64,000 nt of DNA from Methylobacterium aquaticum (GCF_016804325.1 NZ_CP043627.1:478001-542000), one strand, 5' to 3'. Shown: positions 46,315-56,146, counted from the stretch's first letter. Notes: a model not told the origin generated them from the sequence alone. Program-made: numbers and translations.

Positions 46315-47094
46315 TCAGCCCTTGCGCACCAGCACCGCCGGGCCGGGCTCCGGCGGCACCAGGCCGCAGCGGGCCTCGGCATCCGGCGGCAGCAGCGGAT
46401 CGAGCAGGTGCCGGCGCGAGTCCAGGAAGGCGAGGGAGCGCTCGGTCGCGATCGCCTCCTCCTCGGGGGCGGCCACCAGCAGGTGCTCGAGGGCGTAGCG
46501 GTACGAGGCGGAGCGCGCCCCGGTCTCCAGGCGCACCCAGGCGATGAGGCAGCGGTTCTCGGCCACCCGCATCGCGGCGCTGCGCACGTCGCGGTCGTCG
46601 AGGGTGGTGATGAAGGGCAGGCTCTGCAGCCGCGTCAGGTCGGCCCGCACCACCCGCGCCGCCGTCTCGGCGAAGGCCGGGATCAGGCGCCCATCGGCCA
46701 CGAGGTCGTCGGAGAGGCGCCGGTAGCGCGAGATCGCCGAGCGGAAGGGCACCCCGGTGATCGCCTCGTAATAGGCCGCCGGGTCGGAGAGCCGCCAGCT
46801 CGCCGGGAGCACCCGGGCGCGGGTGAGGTTGTCGAGGGCGGCGTCGAACAGGCTGCGCTCGCGCGCCGGCATCAGGAAGCGCCAGGCGCGGTCGCGCAGC
46901 GTGCGCTCGTCCTCCGTGAAGGGAAACAGCGAGGCCGGCTCGCCGCGCTCATGCGCCGCGACGGTGCCGGCGGCATCGATCAGGCTGTTCCAGGCGGTGG
47001 GCGCCGGGCGGCCGAAATCGCCCTGCTGGGCGCAGGCCGCCAGCAGCGGCACGACGAGGAGGGCCCGGGCGAGCGGGCGAGCGCGGTGCGGCAT
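46315..47094 (-). CDS. Putative outer-membrane or periplasmic lipoprotein
   Basis: A 259-residue protein with a lipoprotein signal: basic start (MPHRARPLARALL), hydrophobic core and lipobox LLAAC at about 17-21, so Cys would be lipidated. The residue after Cys is Ala, which usually allows transport to the outer membrane. The mature part is Arg/Leu/Ala-rich and helical, with FPFTEDERTLRDRAWRFLMP. I recognise no family. ATG 47094 gives a proper signal; the longer frame to 47175 does not. The small gene at 47111 ends 17 bases upstream in the same direction, so they may be co-transcribed. Confidence 0.8.
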   Translation of the reverse strand: MPHRARPLARALLVVPLLAACAQQGDFGRPAPTAWNSLIDAAGTVAAHERGEPASLFPFTEDERTLRDRAWRFLMPARERSLFDAALDNLTRARVLPASWRLSDPAAYYEAITGVPFRSAISRYRRLSDDLVADGRLIPAFAETAARVVRADLTRLQSLPFITTLDDRDVRSAAMRVAENRCLIAWVRLETGARSASYRYALEHLLVAAPEEEAIATERSLAFLDSRRHLLDPLLPPDAEARCGLVPPEPGPAVLVRKG

Positions 47095-47110
47095 CGGACG
47101 GCGCCGAGGC

Positions 47111-47317
47111 TCAACGCCGGCAGCGCCGCTCGGGCGCGGGGCGGCCGGGCTCGGCGGGATCGGGCAGCCTCTCATAGCGCACTCCCGTGAACAGCAGGAT
47201 CGTGCCGCGGACCGGGGCCGCGGACGGGACGTCGGTCGAGGCGCCGGCGAGGGGGCGCGGGCGCGCGACCGGGAACGGGATGACGTCCGCCGAGGGACGC
47301 CGCTTCAGGCCGACCAT
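47111..47317 (-). CDS. Small basic protein of unknown function
   Basis: A 68-residue protein (MVGLKRRPSADVIPFPVARP) that is Arg/Pro-rich with a central hydrophobic strand TILLFTGVRYERL. It looks like a small conserved cytoplasmic protein of alphaproteobacteria, but I cannot name a family. ATG 47317 is set by the coherent frame; longer extensions are Arg-rich. It lies just before the lipoprotein gene and is divergent from the DUF2336 gene. Confidence 0.55.
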   Translation of the reverse strand: MVGLKRRPSADVIPFPVARPRPLAGASTDVPSAAPVRGTILLFTGVRYERLPDPAEPGRPAPERRCRR

Positions 47318-47622
47318 GTGTGCTCTCCCGCCTCCGCCCATGTCCCGCTCCGCGCAAGTCCCTCCGGCATGTCCCCCGGGACCGCCGCCCATCGCGACCT
47401 CATGCGCGGACGAAACCACGCGCATGGTTAATGGACTGTTTCCAGCGGTGCCCCGCCGAGGCGCCGGGCGGCCGGCGGCGTAAACCATCGGTGACCCAGG
47501 AGGCATTCTATCCCCGTTGTCCCCAGGCCGGAGCCCGGCCGCTGCCCGCAGCCTTAAGCGTCGCTTTACGCAGTCCCCCGCATTCTCGGGTTCGCTTTCA
47601 TGTCCTGCGTATCCGATCGCCC
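47318..47622. other. Divergent promoter region
   Basis: 305 bases between the small basic protein gene and the DUF2336 gene. No supported gene, hairpin or operator. It must hold both promoters. Confidence 0.4.
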
Positions 47623-48735
47623 ATGGCCCGCTCCGCCGCCGACGCTCCGCCGGACCTGTCCGGCCTCCTCGACCTCGCGCGAGACCGGAGTCTCGACATG
47701 AAACCGGTCCTGCTGCGGGTGCAGACGGACCTGTTTCGGGCCGCCCCCGTGCGGGACGTCGCGACGATCCGGGCCTTCGAGTCCCTCGCCTGCGGGCTGA
47801 TCCCGACGGTGGATTCCGCCACCGCCGAGATCGTGGCCCAGAAGCTGGCGCCGCTGGCCGACACGCCGCAGAGCGTGCTGACGCTGCTCGCCGTCCATGG
47901 CGGCGGCGCCCGCGACGCGGTGCTGGCACTCGCCCCGGTCCTGTCGACCACCCTGCTCGACGCCGCCGGCAACGGACCGGAACTCGACGCGGTGATCGCG
48001 CTGCGCCACGACCTCGGCCGGGCCCTCGTTGACGATCTGAGCCAGCGCGACGAGCCGGATGTCGACCTCGCCCTCGCCCGCAACAAGACGGCGCCGCTCG
48101 CCGGGGCCGCCCTGGAGCGGCTGGTGGAGCGGGCGCGCCGGCGGCCGGAACTGGCCGCCCCTCTGGTCGCCCGCGACGACCTCCCGGCAGGCGAGCTCGC
48201 GCCGCTCTACCTCCAGGCGAGCCCGGAGCGCCGCGCGGCGATCCGCGACGCCGTCGCCGCCCGCGCGGCGCTGCGGCCCCAGGGGCGCGCCGGCATGCGC
48301 GCCGCGGGCGCCGCGCTCACCGCCTTCGCCGCCCGCGGCGAGCCGGAACGGTTCGAGGCGGCCCTGGGCGAGGCGCTCGGCATGCCGGGGGTGAGCTTCC
48401 GCGCCACCGAGCCGGAGCGGCGCGACCTCCTGGCCCTGGCGCTCCGCGCCGCCGACCTCGCCGAGGAGGAGGCGGTGTTCATCTTCCTGCGCCTCGATCC
48501 CTCGATCGCCCGCTCGGTCGAGGCGGTGTTCGGCCTCACCGAGCTGTTCCGCGCCATGGACGCCGCCACCGCCCGCGACCTCGTCGCCTCGATCCTCGGC
48601 GGGGAGCCGAGCGCCCGCATCGCGGCCCCCGACCAGCACCGCCCGGCCCACGGCCCGGCCTCGCCGCGCCTGCGCCCGGCCGCCGCGCCGGCCTCGCGCC
48701 CGAGCCTGCCGGAGCGGACCCGCCAGGCGCGCTGA
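47623..48735 (+). CDS. DUF2336 domain protein
   Basis: A 370-residue, all-helical protein of the DUF2336 family, abundant in alphaproteobacteria and built from HEAT-like repeats. Typical segments are VDSATAEIVAQKLAPLADTP, SVLTLLAVHGGGARDAVLALAP, DLSQRDEPDVDLALARNKTAP and VARDDLPAGELAPLYLQASP. A low-complexity Pro/Ala/Arg tail begins at about 330. Function unknown. ATG 47623 (MARSAADAPP) is preferred over longer frames. Repeat RB copy 2 follows 58 bases after the stop, on the opposite strand. Confidence 0.88.
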   Translation: MARSAADAPPDLSGLLDLARDRSLDMKPVLLRVQTDLFRAAPVRDVATIRAFESLACGLIPTVDSATAEIVAQKLAPLADTPQSVLTLLAVHGGGARDAVLALAPVLSTTLLDAAGNGPELDAVIALRHDLGRALVDDLSQRDEPDVDLALARNKTAPLAGAALERLVERARRRPELAAPLVARDDLPAGELAPLYLQASPERRAAIRDAVAARAALRPQGRAGMRAAGAALTAFAARGEPERFEAALGEALGMPGVSFRATEPERRDLLALALRAADLAEEEAVFIFLRLDPSIARSVEAVFGLTELFRAMDAATARDLVASILGGEPSARIAAPDQHRPAHGPASPRLRPAAAPASRPSLPERTRQAR

Positions 48736-48792
48736 GACGGGGCGCGTCGAGGGGCAGGCGCGGCGGTTGCCCCTCGATCGTGAGATCGGATC

Positions 48793-48894
48793 GGCAGATG
48801 GCGCCGGAGGGGCTACCGGTTCGGCGCCGAGTCTCTGCCACGAAACAGGACCCTGCGCGGGCGAAGCGCTGGCTTGCCAGCGCAAGTCTGCTTA
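48793..48894 (-). repeat. Structured interspersed repeat RB, copy 2
   Basis: A 102-bp relative of RB1 (29770-29868) on the minus strand. Hairpin 1 is GCGCTGGC-AA-GCCAGCGC; hairpin 2 pairs GGCAGA with TCTGCC, enclosing GGCGCCG with CGGCGCC. It shares the leading AGCAGACTTGCG and the CGCCGAACCGG core with RB1. It lies between the DUF2336 and E2 genes. Confidence 0.85.
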
Positions 48895-48973
48895 GAGGTG
48901 GCGGTCCGAACGCTGCGCCGCCTTCGAGCCGGACGCGCGACGGAACAACGAGAAACGGTCTCGGGAGAGCCTC

Positions 48974-50265
48974 GTGAGTGCCAGCCTGCCGGTCGCCCTG
49001 CCCGATATCGGCGACTTCAAGGATGTCCCGGTGGTCGAGATCCTGGTCAAGCCGGGCGACCGGATCGCCGTCGACGACCTGCTGATCAGCATCGAATCCG
49101 ACAAGGCCACCATGGAGGTTCCCTCGCCGGTGGCGGGCGTGGTGGCCGAGATCCTGGTGGCGCCGGGCACGCGGGTGTCGACAGGCACGCCGATCCTGAC
49201 GGTCGACACGTCGGGCGAGGCCGCCGTGCCGGCGGCGGCGCCCCGGGCGGCTCCCGCTCCCGAGGCCGCTCCGGCGGCGGCGCTGCCCGCACCTGCGCCT
49301 GACGTTTCTTCCTCGTCCGACGCCCACGCCACGCCCTCCGTGCGCGCTTATGCCCGCGAACTCGGCGTCGACCTCGCCGGGATCCCGGGCACCGGCCCGC
49401 AGGGGCGGATCCTGCGCGAGGACGTGCTGGCCTTCGTCCGCGGCCAGATGGCGGCCCCCTCCCGCTCCCCCGCCCCGCCCCCGCCCCCGCGGCGACCCCG
49501 GCGGCCGCGCCCGCCCCGGCCTCCGGGATCGGCGCCGGCCTGCCGCCCTGGCCGCAGGTCGATCACGTCAAGTTCGGCCCGGTGCGGCGCGAGGCGTTGT
49601 CGCGCATCCAGCAGATCTCCGGCCAGGCGCTCACCCGCAACTGGCTGACGATCCCGCACGTCACCAATTTCGACCATGCCGACGTCACCGAGACCGAGGC
49701 GCTGCGGCGCGAACTGAACGGCGCCGCCCGGCCGGGGGCCCACAAGGTCACCATGGTGGCGATCCTGATCAAGGCGGCCGCCGCCGCGCTCCGGGCCCAT
49801 CCGCGCTTCAACGCGGCCCTCGACGGCGACGGCCTGATCCTGAAGGACACCGTCCATGTCGGCTTCGCGGTCGACACGCCGCGGGGCCTGCTGGTGCCGG
49901 TGGTGCGCGACTGCGACCGCAAGGGCCTCGTGGAGATCGCCCAGGAGATGGGGGAGCTCGCCGAGCAGGCCCGCTCCGGCACCCTGCCGCCTTCGGCCAT
50001 GCAGGGCGGCGGCTTCTCGGTGTCCTCGCTCGGCGGCATCGGCGGGGACGGCTTCACGCCGATCATCAATGCGCCCGAGGTGGCGATCCTGGGTGCCGCG
50101 CGCTCGCGCATCGAGCCGGTCTGGGACGGCGCCGCCTTCCAGCCGCGGCTGATCCTGCCGCTCAGCCTGTCCTGGGACCACCGGGCGGTGGACGGCGCCG
50201 CGGCGGCCCGCTTCCTCTCCCATCTCGCCGCCGTGCTCACCGACCTGCGCCGGGGCGCCCTGTGA
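48974..50265 (+). pseudogene. Pyruvate dehydrogenase-type E2 (dihydrolipoamide acetyltransferase), frameshifted in its linker
   Basis: GTG 48974 starts a single lipoyl domain (LPDIGDFKDVPVVEILVKPGD; lipoyl Lys in IESDKATMEVP), an Ala/Pro linker and a peripheral-subunit-binding domain (TPSVRAYARELGVDLAGIPG). The frame then fails in a C-rich linker near 49478-49488. The next frame (49582-50265) carries the catalytic domain: ALSRIQQISGQALTRNW, IPHVTNFDHADVTE, SLGGIGGDGFTP and the active-site DHRAVDGA. One added C gives a 430-residue protein. The catalytic domain is most like E. coli AceF. No E1 or E3 gene is adjacent, so it is an orphan. Confidence 0.88.
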
Positions 50266-50691
50266 TCCGGGGAGCCGTGCCGGGATGCGGGCCCGTGAGG
50301 CGGGGCATGCCCGCCTGAAGGCGTGACCGAGGCGACGCCCCGCGGGCAGGACCGATACCGGCGGTCGTCGATGACGACCGCCGCTTCCGTTCTCGCATCT
50401 TCGCCGAGCCCGAGGCCTCGAACATCGGGGCTCGGTGACGAACGTCCCGGGCCGCTTGCGTCGCAGTCTCGGTCCGTCGGCATGAGCCATAGCCCGTGGG
50501 GAGGAAAGAACCCGTGCCTCTTCGTTTCCCGGGCAGACGCGGGAAGGCTCGGGTGCGAGCCTTGGAAGCGTCAGCGCGGCTCCACCGCCCCGCTCCCGCC
50601 GCAATGCGGCAGGACCAGTGCGCCACCGGGGGCGCGACGCGCTTCACCATCGCTTCACCACGAGGGGCGAGCGTCGCCGAAGGACATCGTC
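50266..50691. other. Intergenic region with repeat RA copy 3, upstream of the Ni/Co genes
   Basis: 426 bases. RA3 occupies 50355-50483. The remaining 200 bases before the DUF1007 start hold several GC-rich stems. They were checked for a cobalamin or NiCo riboswitch, but the core motifs are not complete. No gene supported. Confidence 0.45.
50355..50483 (+). repeat. Structured interspersed repeat RA, diverged copy 3
   Basis: A 129-bp copy related to RA1 and RA2 but GC-richer. Outer arms read ATACCGGCGG and CCGTCGGCAT. The first inner hairpin GGCGGTCGTC-GAT-GACGACCGCC is a perfect 10-bp stem (50360-50382). TTCCGTTCTCG and the region before the final arm are shared. It follows the E2 gene in the same direction. 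Confidence 0.72.
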
Positions 50692-51336
50692 ATGCTGCGC
50701 CCCTCCCGTCTTCTCGCCGGCCTCCTGCCCGCGGCCCTCGCCGCGGCGACGCCGGCGCTCGCCCATCCGCATGTCTGGATCACCACCCGGGCCGAGCTCG
50801 ATTACGGGCCGGACGGGGCGTTGCGGGCGGTGCGGCACGCCTGGACCTTCGATCCGACCTATTCCGCCTTCGCGATCCAGGGCCTCGGCCAGTCGCCGAC
50901 CGGGCCGATCAACCCGGCGGCACTCGCGGCGCTCGCGCGCGACAACGCCGAGAACCTCGCCGAGCAGGGCTACTTCACGCTGCTGAAGATCAACGGCCGC
51001 AAGCAGGATCTCGGCACGGCCGCCGATCCGGCGATGACCTTCGCGGATGGGCAGCTCACCTTGCGCTTCACCGTGCCGCTCAAGGCGCCTCTGGCCGGCA
51101 CCGCCTCGCTCGAGGTCTACGACCCGACCTATTTCGTCGCCTTCGGCCTCGCCGAGGGCGACGACGTCGCGGTGCTCAAGGGTGCCCCGGCCACCTGCCG
51201 GGTCACCGCCCACCGGCCGAAGAATGCGGCGCCGGCGCCCGCCGCCACCGGCATGTCGGAGGCGTTCTTCGAGGCGATGACCGCCGCCTCGACCTACGGG
51301 GTTCAATTCGCCAACCGGATCGTCGTCGCATGCTGA
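50692..51336 (+). CDS. DUF1007 family periplasmic protein, Ni/Co exporter partner
   Basis: A 214-residue exported protein with a signal peptide (about 1-24, ending ALA-HPH). Family features are AHPHVWITTRAELDYGPDGAL, the N-terminal HPH motif of DUF1007, plus WTFDPTYSAFAIQGL and YDPTYFVAFGL. Proteins of this family are encoded directly before RcnA/HoxN-type exporters and are thought to bind metal in the periplasm via His. The last 7 bases overlap the transporter gene. ATG 50692 is used. Confidence 0.92.
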   Translation: MLRPSRLLAGLLPAALAAATPALAHPHVWITTRAELDYGPDGALRAVRHAWTFDPTYSAFAIQGLGQSPTGPINPAALAALARDNAENLAEQGYFTLLKINGRKQDLGTAADPAMTFADGQLTLRFTVPLKAPLAGTASLEVYDPTYFVAFGLAEGDDVAVLKGAPATCRVTAHRPKNAAPAPAATGMSEAFFEAMTAASTYGVQFANRIVVAC

Positions 51337-52334
51337 CCGCGCTCAGCTTCACCCCTCCGTCCCGCACCCTGCAGCGCCTGGGCCTCGCCGCCCTCGCGGT
51401 GCTGGCGGCGGCCGCCCTCCTGGCGGCCCTCCTCGGAATCCTGGCACCGGGCTTCCGGGCGCCGCCGCGCTCGCCCTTCGGCATCGGCTTTCGCGAGGCG
51501 GCGCCCACCGGCGCCACCAGCCTCGGGGCCTGGCTGCTCGCCATGCAGGCGGGCTTCTCCCGGGCGCTCCAGGCGGCGGTGTCGGCGGTGAAGGCCGGGC
51601 GCGACGGCACCCTGACCCTCGTCGGGCTCGGCTTCGCCTACGGCGTGCTGCACGCCGCCGGGCCCGGCCACGGCAAGGCGGTGATCGCCGGCTACCTGAT
51701 GGCCGGCGAGCGGGCCCTGAAGCGCGGCTTCGCCCTGAGCCTGCTCGCGGCCCTGCTCCAGGCCTTGGTCGCCCTGGCCCTGGTCGGCGGCGGCGCGGTC
51801 CTGCTGCGGATGACGGCGTCCGGCCTCAACCAGGCCGGAACGATGATCGAGACCGCGAGCTTCGCCTGCGTGGCGCTCCTCGGGGCGGCGGTGACCTGGC
51901 GCAAGGCCGGGCAGCTCGCCCGACTGCTCAACCGCGAGGCGGGGCCGGCCTGCGGACCCGATTGCGGCCATGCGGGCCTCGCCGACGGGGCCAAGGTGGA
52001 GCGCCTGACCACCTGGCGCGAGCAGGCCGGCGTGGTCTTCGCCGCCGGCACGCGGCCTTGCGCCGGGGCGGTGCTGGTGCTGGTCTTCGCCCTGTCGCAG
52101 GGCATCCTGTGGGCGGGGGTGGCCGCCACCCTGGCGATGGCGCTCGGCACCGCGATCACCACCGGGGTTCTGGCGGCACTCGCGGTCTTCGCCAAGGCGC
52201 TGGCGCTCAGGCTCGCGGGCGGCCGCGGCCAGGGCGGGGCGATCGCGGTCGGCGTCCTCGAATTATGGGCCGCCGCCTTCGTGCTGGTGCTGGGCGCCGG
52301 GCTGCTGTCCGGCTGGGCCGCGAGCGCTTTCTAG
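51330..52334 (+). CDS. Nickel/cobalt exporter (NicO/RcnA family)
   Basis: A 334-residue inner-membrane protein with about seven hydrophobic helices. The family's metal-binding signature GVLHAAGPGHGKAVIAGYLMAGE is at about 105-127, and FAAGTRPCAGAVLVLVFALSQG and ALGTAITTGVLAAL follow. A Cys/His-bearing loop (GPACGPDCGHAGLAD) at about 205-219 may bind metal. It would export or import Ni2+/Co2+; the DUF1007 partner and layout favour efflux. ATG 51330 overlaps the previous gene. Confidence 0.92.
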   Translation: MLTALSFTPPSRTLQRLGLAALAVLAAAALLAALLGILAPGFRAPPRSPFGIGFREAAPTGATSLGAWLLAMQAGFSRALQAAVSAVKAGRDGTLTLVGLGFAYGVLHAAGPGHGKAVIAGYLMAGERALKRGFALSLLAALLQALVALALVGGGAVLLRMTASGLNQAGTMIETASFACVALLGAAVTWRKAGQLARLLNREAGPACGPDCGHAGLADGAKVERLTTWREQAGVVFAAGTRPCAGAVLVLVFALSQGILWAGVAATLAMALGTAITTGVLAALAVFAKALALRLAGGRGQGGAIAVGVLELWAAAFVLVLGAGLLSGWAASAF

Positions 52335-52362
52335 GCCGAGCTTAAGCCGAGGCTTTTCTGAC

Positions 52363-53250
52363 TCAGGCGACCGCCGCGACCCGCGCGCGGCGCCGCCGCG
52401 GGCTCGCCGCAGCGGCGACGGAGGCGAAGCTGATCTCCTGGCGCTCGCGGGCCACGAAGGCGCCGGGCATCTCGGCCTGCATCTGCACCTCCAGCTCGCG
52501 CAGCAGCGCGTCGGTGTGCTGGGGATAGAGATGTACGATGCCGAGGCGCCCGACATTGCCGGCCCGGCACAGTTCCACGCCCTTCTGCCAGGTCGAGTGG
52601 CCCCAGCCGCGGCAGGCCGGGTACTCCCCTTGCGTGAACATGCCGTCATAGACCACGAGGTCCGCGCCGCGCACGAAGTCCAGCAGCGCCGGATCGGGCC
52701 AGGGCTCGGAATGTTCGAGGTCGCTGATGTAGCAGGCGGTGCGGCCGCCATGGCGGAAGCGGTAGCCGGTGGCGCCCTGGGGATGCTCGAGCAGGATGGT
52801 GTCGACCACCGCGCCGTCCGGGAAGGTCAGGCTCTCGCCGGCCCGGAACCCGTGATGGACGAAGCGGGCGGGGAACATGTCGAGGGTGATCGGGAAGAGC
52901 GGCGGCGAGAACAGCCGGTCGAGGGGCTCGGCGGCGCTCGCCCCGTCGAGGTTGCCGCACCAGGTGTGGATCTCGCAGGCCGGGTTGAGCACCGCCGGCT
53001 TCATGAACGGCAGGCCGCCGACATGGTCGAGGTGGAGGTGGCTCAGCAGCAGGTCGATCCGCTGGGGCAGCCGGTCGCGATGATGGACGCCGAAGGCGTT
53101 GATGCCGGTGCCGGCATCGATCACGAACAGCCGCTCGCCGCAGCGGACTTCCACGCAGGGGGTGTGCCCGCCGAATTCCACGAATTCCGGACCGGAGGCG
53201 CAGGTCGACCCCCTGACGCCCCAGAACCGGAGCGTCAGGCCGGCTTCCAT
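52363..53250 (-). CDS. Metallo-beta-lactamase-fold hydrolase (RNase Z/PhnP-like)
   Basis: A 295-residue protein of the beta-CASP-lacking, RNase Z-like MBL group. The metal-binding motif is LLLSHLHLDHVGGLPF (HxHxDH); a further ligand is the Asp of CYISDLEH; and a His of EHPQG or GWGH completes the set. RFWGVRGSTCASGPEFVEFGGHTPCVEV is the common opening of this subgroup. The substrate is unknown. The C-terminal 30 residues are Ala/Arg-rich. ATG 53250 is chosen by the family start; ATG 53271 is possible. Confidence 0.9.
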   Translation of the reverse strand: MEAGLTLRFWGVRGSTCASGPEFVEFGGHTPCVEVRCGERLFVIDAGTGINAFGVHHRDRLPQRIDLLLSHLHLDHVGGLPFMKPAVLNPACEIHTWCGNLDGASAAEPLDRLFSPPLFPITLDMFPARFVHHGFRAGESLTFPDGAVVDTILLEHPQGATGYRFRHGGRTACYISDLEHSEPWPDPALLDFVRGADLVVYDGMFTQGEYPACRGWGHSTWQKGVELCRAGNVGRLGIVHLYPQHTDALLRELEVQMQAEMPGAFVARERQEISFASVAAAASPRRRRARVAAVA

Positions 53251-53438
53251 GAGAGGACCCCTCGTTGTCATGCCGGCGACCGTGATGGGGTGAGTGGGGG
53301 TTGGATGTGCGATGACGCACATGGCGGATGCTCCGGCCGGTCGGCCCGGCAAGACACGATGATGGGCTGTGCACGAGAGATGTGCGTCACGAACGATGAG
53401 CACAAGACGAAGGTTCCCCCGGACGGCCTAATCTGTCG

Positions 53439-56146
53439 TTAAGCCGTGTGCTCGCGCACCGGGCCTGTGGATGCCGGGGCATCCTGCCCGAGCGCGGCCG
53501 TCGCGGGAAGACCCTCTCGCGCGTCATCCGCCGGGACCGGGCCGCCCTCGGCCCGCACCACGGTGTTGCGCTCGGCCCGCAGCATCAGGTCGAAGGGGGC
53601 GTCCGGATCCGGCCGGCACTCGTCCGGCAGGCAGACCACGAGGCCGCGCCCGGCCCGGGCCGCCCGCAGCCGCGCGATCCCCGCCATGATCTCGGGCGCG
53701 CCGCGATCGTCGAGGGCGAGGCCGACCACCAGGATGTCGGGCCGGCGCACCAGGCAGCGGGCGAGGTCGATCGCCAGGCGCTCCGACGGCGTGAAGCCGT
53801 CGCGGCCCGACAGCCCGCTCTCGCCCGCCCGCGGATCGACCTGGCTGGCGAGGCCGAAGCGGTAGACCGTCCGTTCCAGGCCGCGCTCGCGCAACACCGC
53901 CTGCATCAGGGTCCGCACCCGCGCGCCGGCCCCGGCCTCGGCCCCGGCGATCCGGCCGAACAGCAGGTTCTCCTCCAGGCTCGCCGCGGCGGTGACCTTG
54001 CCCGGATCGTAGAATTCCACCGAGCCCTGGAGCGAGGCCGGCAGCAGGGCCGCGAAGGTGCGCCGGGCCGCGACGAGGCGCGCCTCCATCGCCTCGTCGA
54101 TCAGGCCGAAGCGGTGCCGGGTCTCGCTGTAGCGCAGGCACAGGCCGATCAGCCGGGCGCGGTCGCGCTGGCCGGCGGGGCCGCGGCGCCAGCCCGACGC
54201 CTCGGGCTGGCGTGCCACCAGGTCCTCGAAGAAGCCACGCTCCCGGGCCGGGAAGAGCGAGAACGCGTCGAAGAGCGGGTGGTCGTCGGGCAGGTCGGAG
54301 AAGATCTCGACGGTGGCCCGGGCGATGGCCAACCCCATCTCGGTCATCGGCCGGGTCAGGCCTTCCGCCTCCAGCACCGCCCGGGTGAAGGGATGGCCGG
54401 CGAGCCGCGCCTCCGAGAAGGCCGAGCCGACCGGCGCCCCGAACAGGATGTTCTCGCCCACCGTCGCCTGGCGGTTGTAGCGGGCGGGGTCGAACGGCTC
54501 GATCAGGTGGGCGGCCTGGTCCGCCACCAGCGCGGCGCGCAAGGCATCCCGGGTCTCGACGATCGCCGCGGCGGTAGCGGGGTCGAGCCGGCGCGGCAGC
54601 ACGCTGGCGAGCCCGCGGCCATAGACCAGCCGGTCGAGCCCGGTGACCGCCAGGGCCTCGACCAGCCGCTCCTCCAGTTCGCCGGCATTCGGCGCGTTCG
54701 CCTCCGGGCTCGATCCGTCGGCGAAGGCGGGGTCGCCGTAGAGCAGGTTCTGCAGCAGCGTGCCGGCCATCAGCACCGGCTCGGCCCCGACATAGGCGAT
54801 GCGCCGCGCCCGCTCCGCCGGATCGACCGAGCGCAGGTCGGTGCCGGCATAGGACACCGCCCCGGCGGTGGGTTCGAGCTGGCCGGCGATCAGGGCCGCC
54901 AGCACGCGGCCGCCGCTGCCGCGGTCGCCCAGGATCGCCACGTGGCCCGGCATCGGCACGGCGAGGTCGAGGCCGATCAGCCGCTCGCCCGAGGCCGGAT
55001 CGTAGGCCGCGACGCGCGACAGCACGATCGGACCGGCATCCGGCAGCGCCTCGGATTGGCTGCGCAGGCGGCGCGGCGCCCGGGCGCGGGCCTCGAGCGC
55101 GGCGGTGGCGCGGGCGATCTCCCGGAAGGCCGGCAGGGCGGCGCGCCGCCGCCGGTTCTGGCGCAGGAAGGCCGCCGCCGCGCTCGAGGCCACGGCGAGC
55201 GCGCCGAGCACCGCCGAGAGGCCGCCGGCGCTCACCGGGGCGGCGGGGGTGGGGCCCTGCCAGAGCGCGGCGGCGAGCACGATGGTCGGCACCAGAACGG
55301 TGAGCGCCAGGGCCGGGGCGCGGGCGCGGGACAATTCGTCCTCGGTCTCGGTCAGGGCCCGGCGGGCCCGCTCGGCGACATGGCCGAGGCGGGCATGCTC
55401 GAAGGCGGTCGTGCCGTGGGCCCTGACCGCCGGCAGGCGCCGCACCAGGTCGGTCAGGCCGCGCTCCAGGGCGGCGCCTTCCAGCCGGCGCTGGTCGTCC
55501 CGGCGCTCGGTGCGGGTGATGAGGAGCTGGCGCGCGAGCGCCGCCGCCACGAGGCTGATGCCCGCCACCGCGACGAGGCGCGGCGCCACGGCGGCGGCGA
55601 CGGCCAGCGTCACCAGCACGGCGCCCGCCGCGAGCGCCGGGACCAGGATTCCGACGGCGAGCAGCCCGTCGGCGGCGCGGATCGCCGCCCCGACCTGGCC
55701 GGCGAGCGCCCGTGCATCGTCGCGGGAGGCCGGTCCCGAGCGCAGGATCGCGTCCTCGGCCAGTTCCCGCAGGCGGCGCACCGCCTCGGCTTGCGCGCTC
55801 ACGCAGAGCCGCGCCACCCCCAGCCGAGGAGGGCGAGGCTGAACGCCACGCCGATCAGGCAGCCCAGCGCCCACAGGGTCAGGGCGCTCTCCGGCAGCGG
55901 CCAGCCGCGCACCAGCACCAGACCGTGGCCGCCGAACCGCTCCGGCAGCGGCACGACGAGGTGGAGGAAGTGGATCGGCCCCCGCCCCGGCTCGGCGAGC
56001 GCCAGCAGCTCGTCGACGAGGTCGCGCAGCGCGAGCAGCCCGAGCCCGACCAGCGGCCCTCCGAGACCGAGGGCGACCGCGATGGCGGCGGCGTGCCGGC
56101 GCTTGGCGCTGTGCCAGGCGAAGACGATCGGATCGCGGTCCATCAT
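53439..56146 (-). pseudogene. Degenerate ABC exporter with three NBD-like modules, split by a frameshift
   Basis: Part one (56146-55799, 115 residues) has two membrane helices and ends mid-domain. Part two (55802-53439, 787 residues) starts at an overlapping GTG with further helices. The five-base C run at 55817-55821 lacks one base; restoring it fuses them into about 902 residues in the correct ABC order. The Walker A-like site reads GDRGSGGR (about 292-299), with Gly and Arg at the Lys and Ser/Thr positions. Walker B-like DILVVGLALDD lacks the catalytic Glu. Three NLLYG/NILFG/NLLFG blocks lie at about 352, 451 and 612. ATP use is doubtful. Confidence 0.8.

Noticed and set aside
50484..50691. 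Cobalamin or NiCo riboswitch before the DUF1007/NicO pair
   Set aside because: A GGGAAGGC-like segment and GC-rich stems occur, but the box GCCCCGCAACTG-like core and the B12-binding order are absent.
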